Shown here: positions 4,971 to 5,634 of the stretch, one piece after another
How the letters are laid out: every line of letters begins with the position of its first letter
Position numbering within the stretch: the first letter of the stretch is position 1
NCBI GenBank assembly: GCA_902482195.1
Contig: CABSZQ010000100.1
Coordinates: 1-5,634, forward strand
Direction of reading: 5' to 3'
Source of the DNA: an uncultured Haemophilus sp.
GTDB lineage: Bacteria > Pseudomonadota > Gammaproteobacteria > Enterobacterales > Pasteurellaceae
DNA length: 5,634 nt
Notes under the pieces: generated by a model
What the model was told of the DNA's origin: nothing
The model's input: the letters and a program-made list of their open reading frames with translations, nothing else
Databases searched by the model: none
Translations under genes and position numbers: made by a program

Positions 4971-5634
4971 TTATTGTTGAACTTGTTCTAAGCAATGTTT
5001 GATGGCATCCGGAATCGAGCCACCATGATTTTTATTGGGGATAGAAACAAACGTCACGGAATTACCTTGTTTTTCCAATATTTCCGCTAATTGATGTGCA
5101 TTGAGCGTTCGCATTTGTTTCCGTTGATTAATTCGTTGTAATTGTTCTTCAGTCATATTTGGATCCTGCTCAGGATGTTCTTCATAATAGCCTAATGTAA
5201 TCAGGATATGTGATGGTTTTTGGCTAATCCATGGCTCATTTTGAGGTAAAAATGAGCCATTTCCCCACCAAAGAGAAGGGCTTGCCAATGTGTAATGTTG
5301 AAATAAATCCGGTTGATGGAAGAGCACGTATAATCCAAACAACCCACCAAAAGAATGGCCAAAGAAATATTGTTTTTCCTTATTGATATCGAAATGCTGT
5401 TCAATATAAGGCTTTACATCTTGTTGAATAAAACGTAGAAAATCAGCGGCTTTCCCTCCTTTGGCAAATTCAGCGCCTTCTACTGGAAACGTGTAGTCTC
5501 TCATTCGTTCCTCAATAGCGTAAGCTTTATCAGATACATAACCAATACCGACAATAAGAGGAAGCGGTTTATGAGGATTGACAGCATTCACTGCTATTGG
5601 AAATTGTGCATTGCCATCCAATGTGTAAAGTGCG
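4971..5634 (-). CDS. Alpha/beta-hydrolase esterase, Fes/IroE/BesA type (5' end outside window)
   Basis: The reading frame runs from the stop TTA (4971-4973) through the right edge. The apparent start at 5621-5619 is a TTG that I read as internal Leu: the frame stays open upstream as A-L-Y-T before LDGNAQF, and 'LY.LDG' is a conserved early strand of the esterase D-like family (Pfam PF00756). So only about 220 residues of the C-terminal part are visible. Numbering from that Leu as 1: 'VGIGY' (24-28), 'RDYTFP' (41-46), nucleophile elbow GHSFGG with Ser90 (codon 5354-5352), 'ASPSLWWGN' (113-121), and 'NHGGSIPDAI' with the likely catalytic His199 (codon 5027-5025). The acid residue probably lies near 'GYYEEHPEQDP' (144-154). 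Relatives hydrolyse catecholate siderophores or S-formylglutathione, or are general esterases; 'LDGNAQF', 'RDYT' and 'SLWW' favour the siderophore-esterase side, but the substrate is unproven. It holds a perfect 12-bp dyad at 5231-5260. Confidence 0.9.
   Translation of the reverse strand, partial: ALYTLDGNAQFPIAVNAVNPHKPLPLIVGIGYVSDKAYAIEERMRDYTFPVEGAEFAKGGKAADFLRFIQQDVKPYIEQHFDINKEKQYFFGHSFGGLFGLYVLFHQPDLFQHYTLASPSLWWGNGSFLPQNEPWISQKPSHILITLGYYEEHPEQDPNMTEEQLQRINQRKQMRTLNAHQLAEILEKQGNSVTFVSIPNKNHGGSIPDAIKHCLEQVQQ
5231..5260. repeat. Perfect 12-bp inverted repeat inside the esterase gene
   Basis: ATGGCTCATTTT (5231-5242) and AAAATGAGCCAT (5249-5260) are exact reverse complements around the six bases GAGGTA. 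In the esterase frame it encodes the NGSFLPQNEPW region (residues about 121-131), a surface-loop-like segment after the 'SLWWG' motif. No T tract follows on either strand, so it is not an ordinary terminator. Confidence 0.9.
5627..5634 (+). repeat. DNA uptake signal sequence cut by the window edge
   Basis: AAAGTGCG at the last eight bases is the start of AAAGTGCGGT. It lies within the esterase reading frame; if the next bases are GT, the codon before A-L-Y-T would be ACC (Thr). Completion is inferred from the frequency of this motif in the window. Confidence 0.6.

Overview
The window looks like a chromosomal segment from a member of the Pasteurellaceae, most likely the Haemophilus group. The base composition is AT-rich. 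Exact copies of the Haemophilus-type DNA uptake signal core (AAGTGCGGT) occur inside waaC and ahead of hslO, and a further copy is cut by the right edge. The proteins are typical gammaproteobacterial families. The gene order (EamA transporter, waaC, porin, hslO, esterase) is one I cannot assign to a species with certainty; H. parainfluenzae or a close relative is a guess.

Layout. Positions 1-2575 are a tightly packed rightward run: the tail of an unidentified gene (stop at 89), a small two-helix membrane protein with a YcxB-like C-terminus (107-691), a ten-helix EamA/DMT transporter (720-1625) and the LPS heptosyltransferase I gene waaC (1622-2575), which overlaps the transporter by ATGA. Positions 2576-2740 form a regulatory gap with an inverted repeat at the waaC stop, a 9/10 FNR-like box and a sigma70-type promoter. 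An outer-membrane porin follows (2741-3862) and closes with a strong intrinsic terminator. Directly after that terminator is a good match to a sigma32 heat-shock promoter, then a leader bounded by two inverted uptake-signal copies that could pair, then hslO (Hsp33, 4061-4927). A bidirectional terminator separates hslO from a convergent alpha/beta-hydrolase esterase on the minus strand, whose 5' end lies beyond the window. Its apparent TTG start at 5621 is only an internal Leu codon.

Functionally, waaC and the porin both build the outer membrane (LPS inner core, diffusion channel), and hslO protects against oxidative and heat unfolding. The esterase resembles the Fes/IroE/BesA type of enzyme, but its substrate cannot be told from the sequence.

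I see no clearly new multi-gene system, mobile element, CRISPR array, tRNA or rRNA. The features most worth a second look are the heat-shock promoter plus foldable uptake-signal leader of hslO, a perfect 12-bp dyad inside the esterase gene, the FNR-like site before the porin, and several uptake-signal relics that keep their AT-rich tails while the core carries one change.
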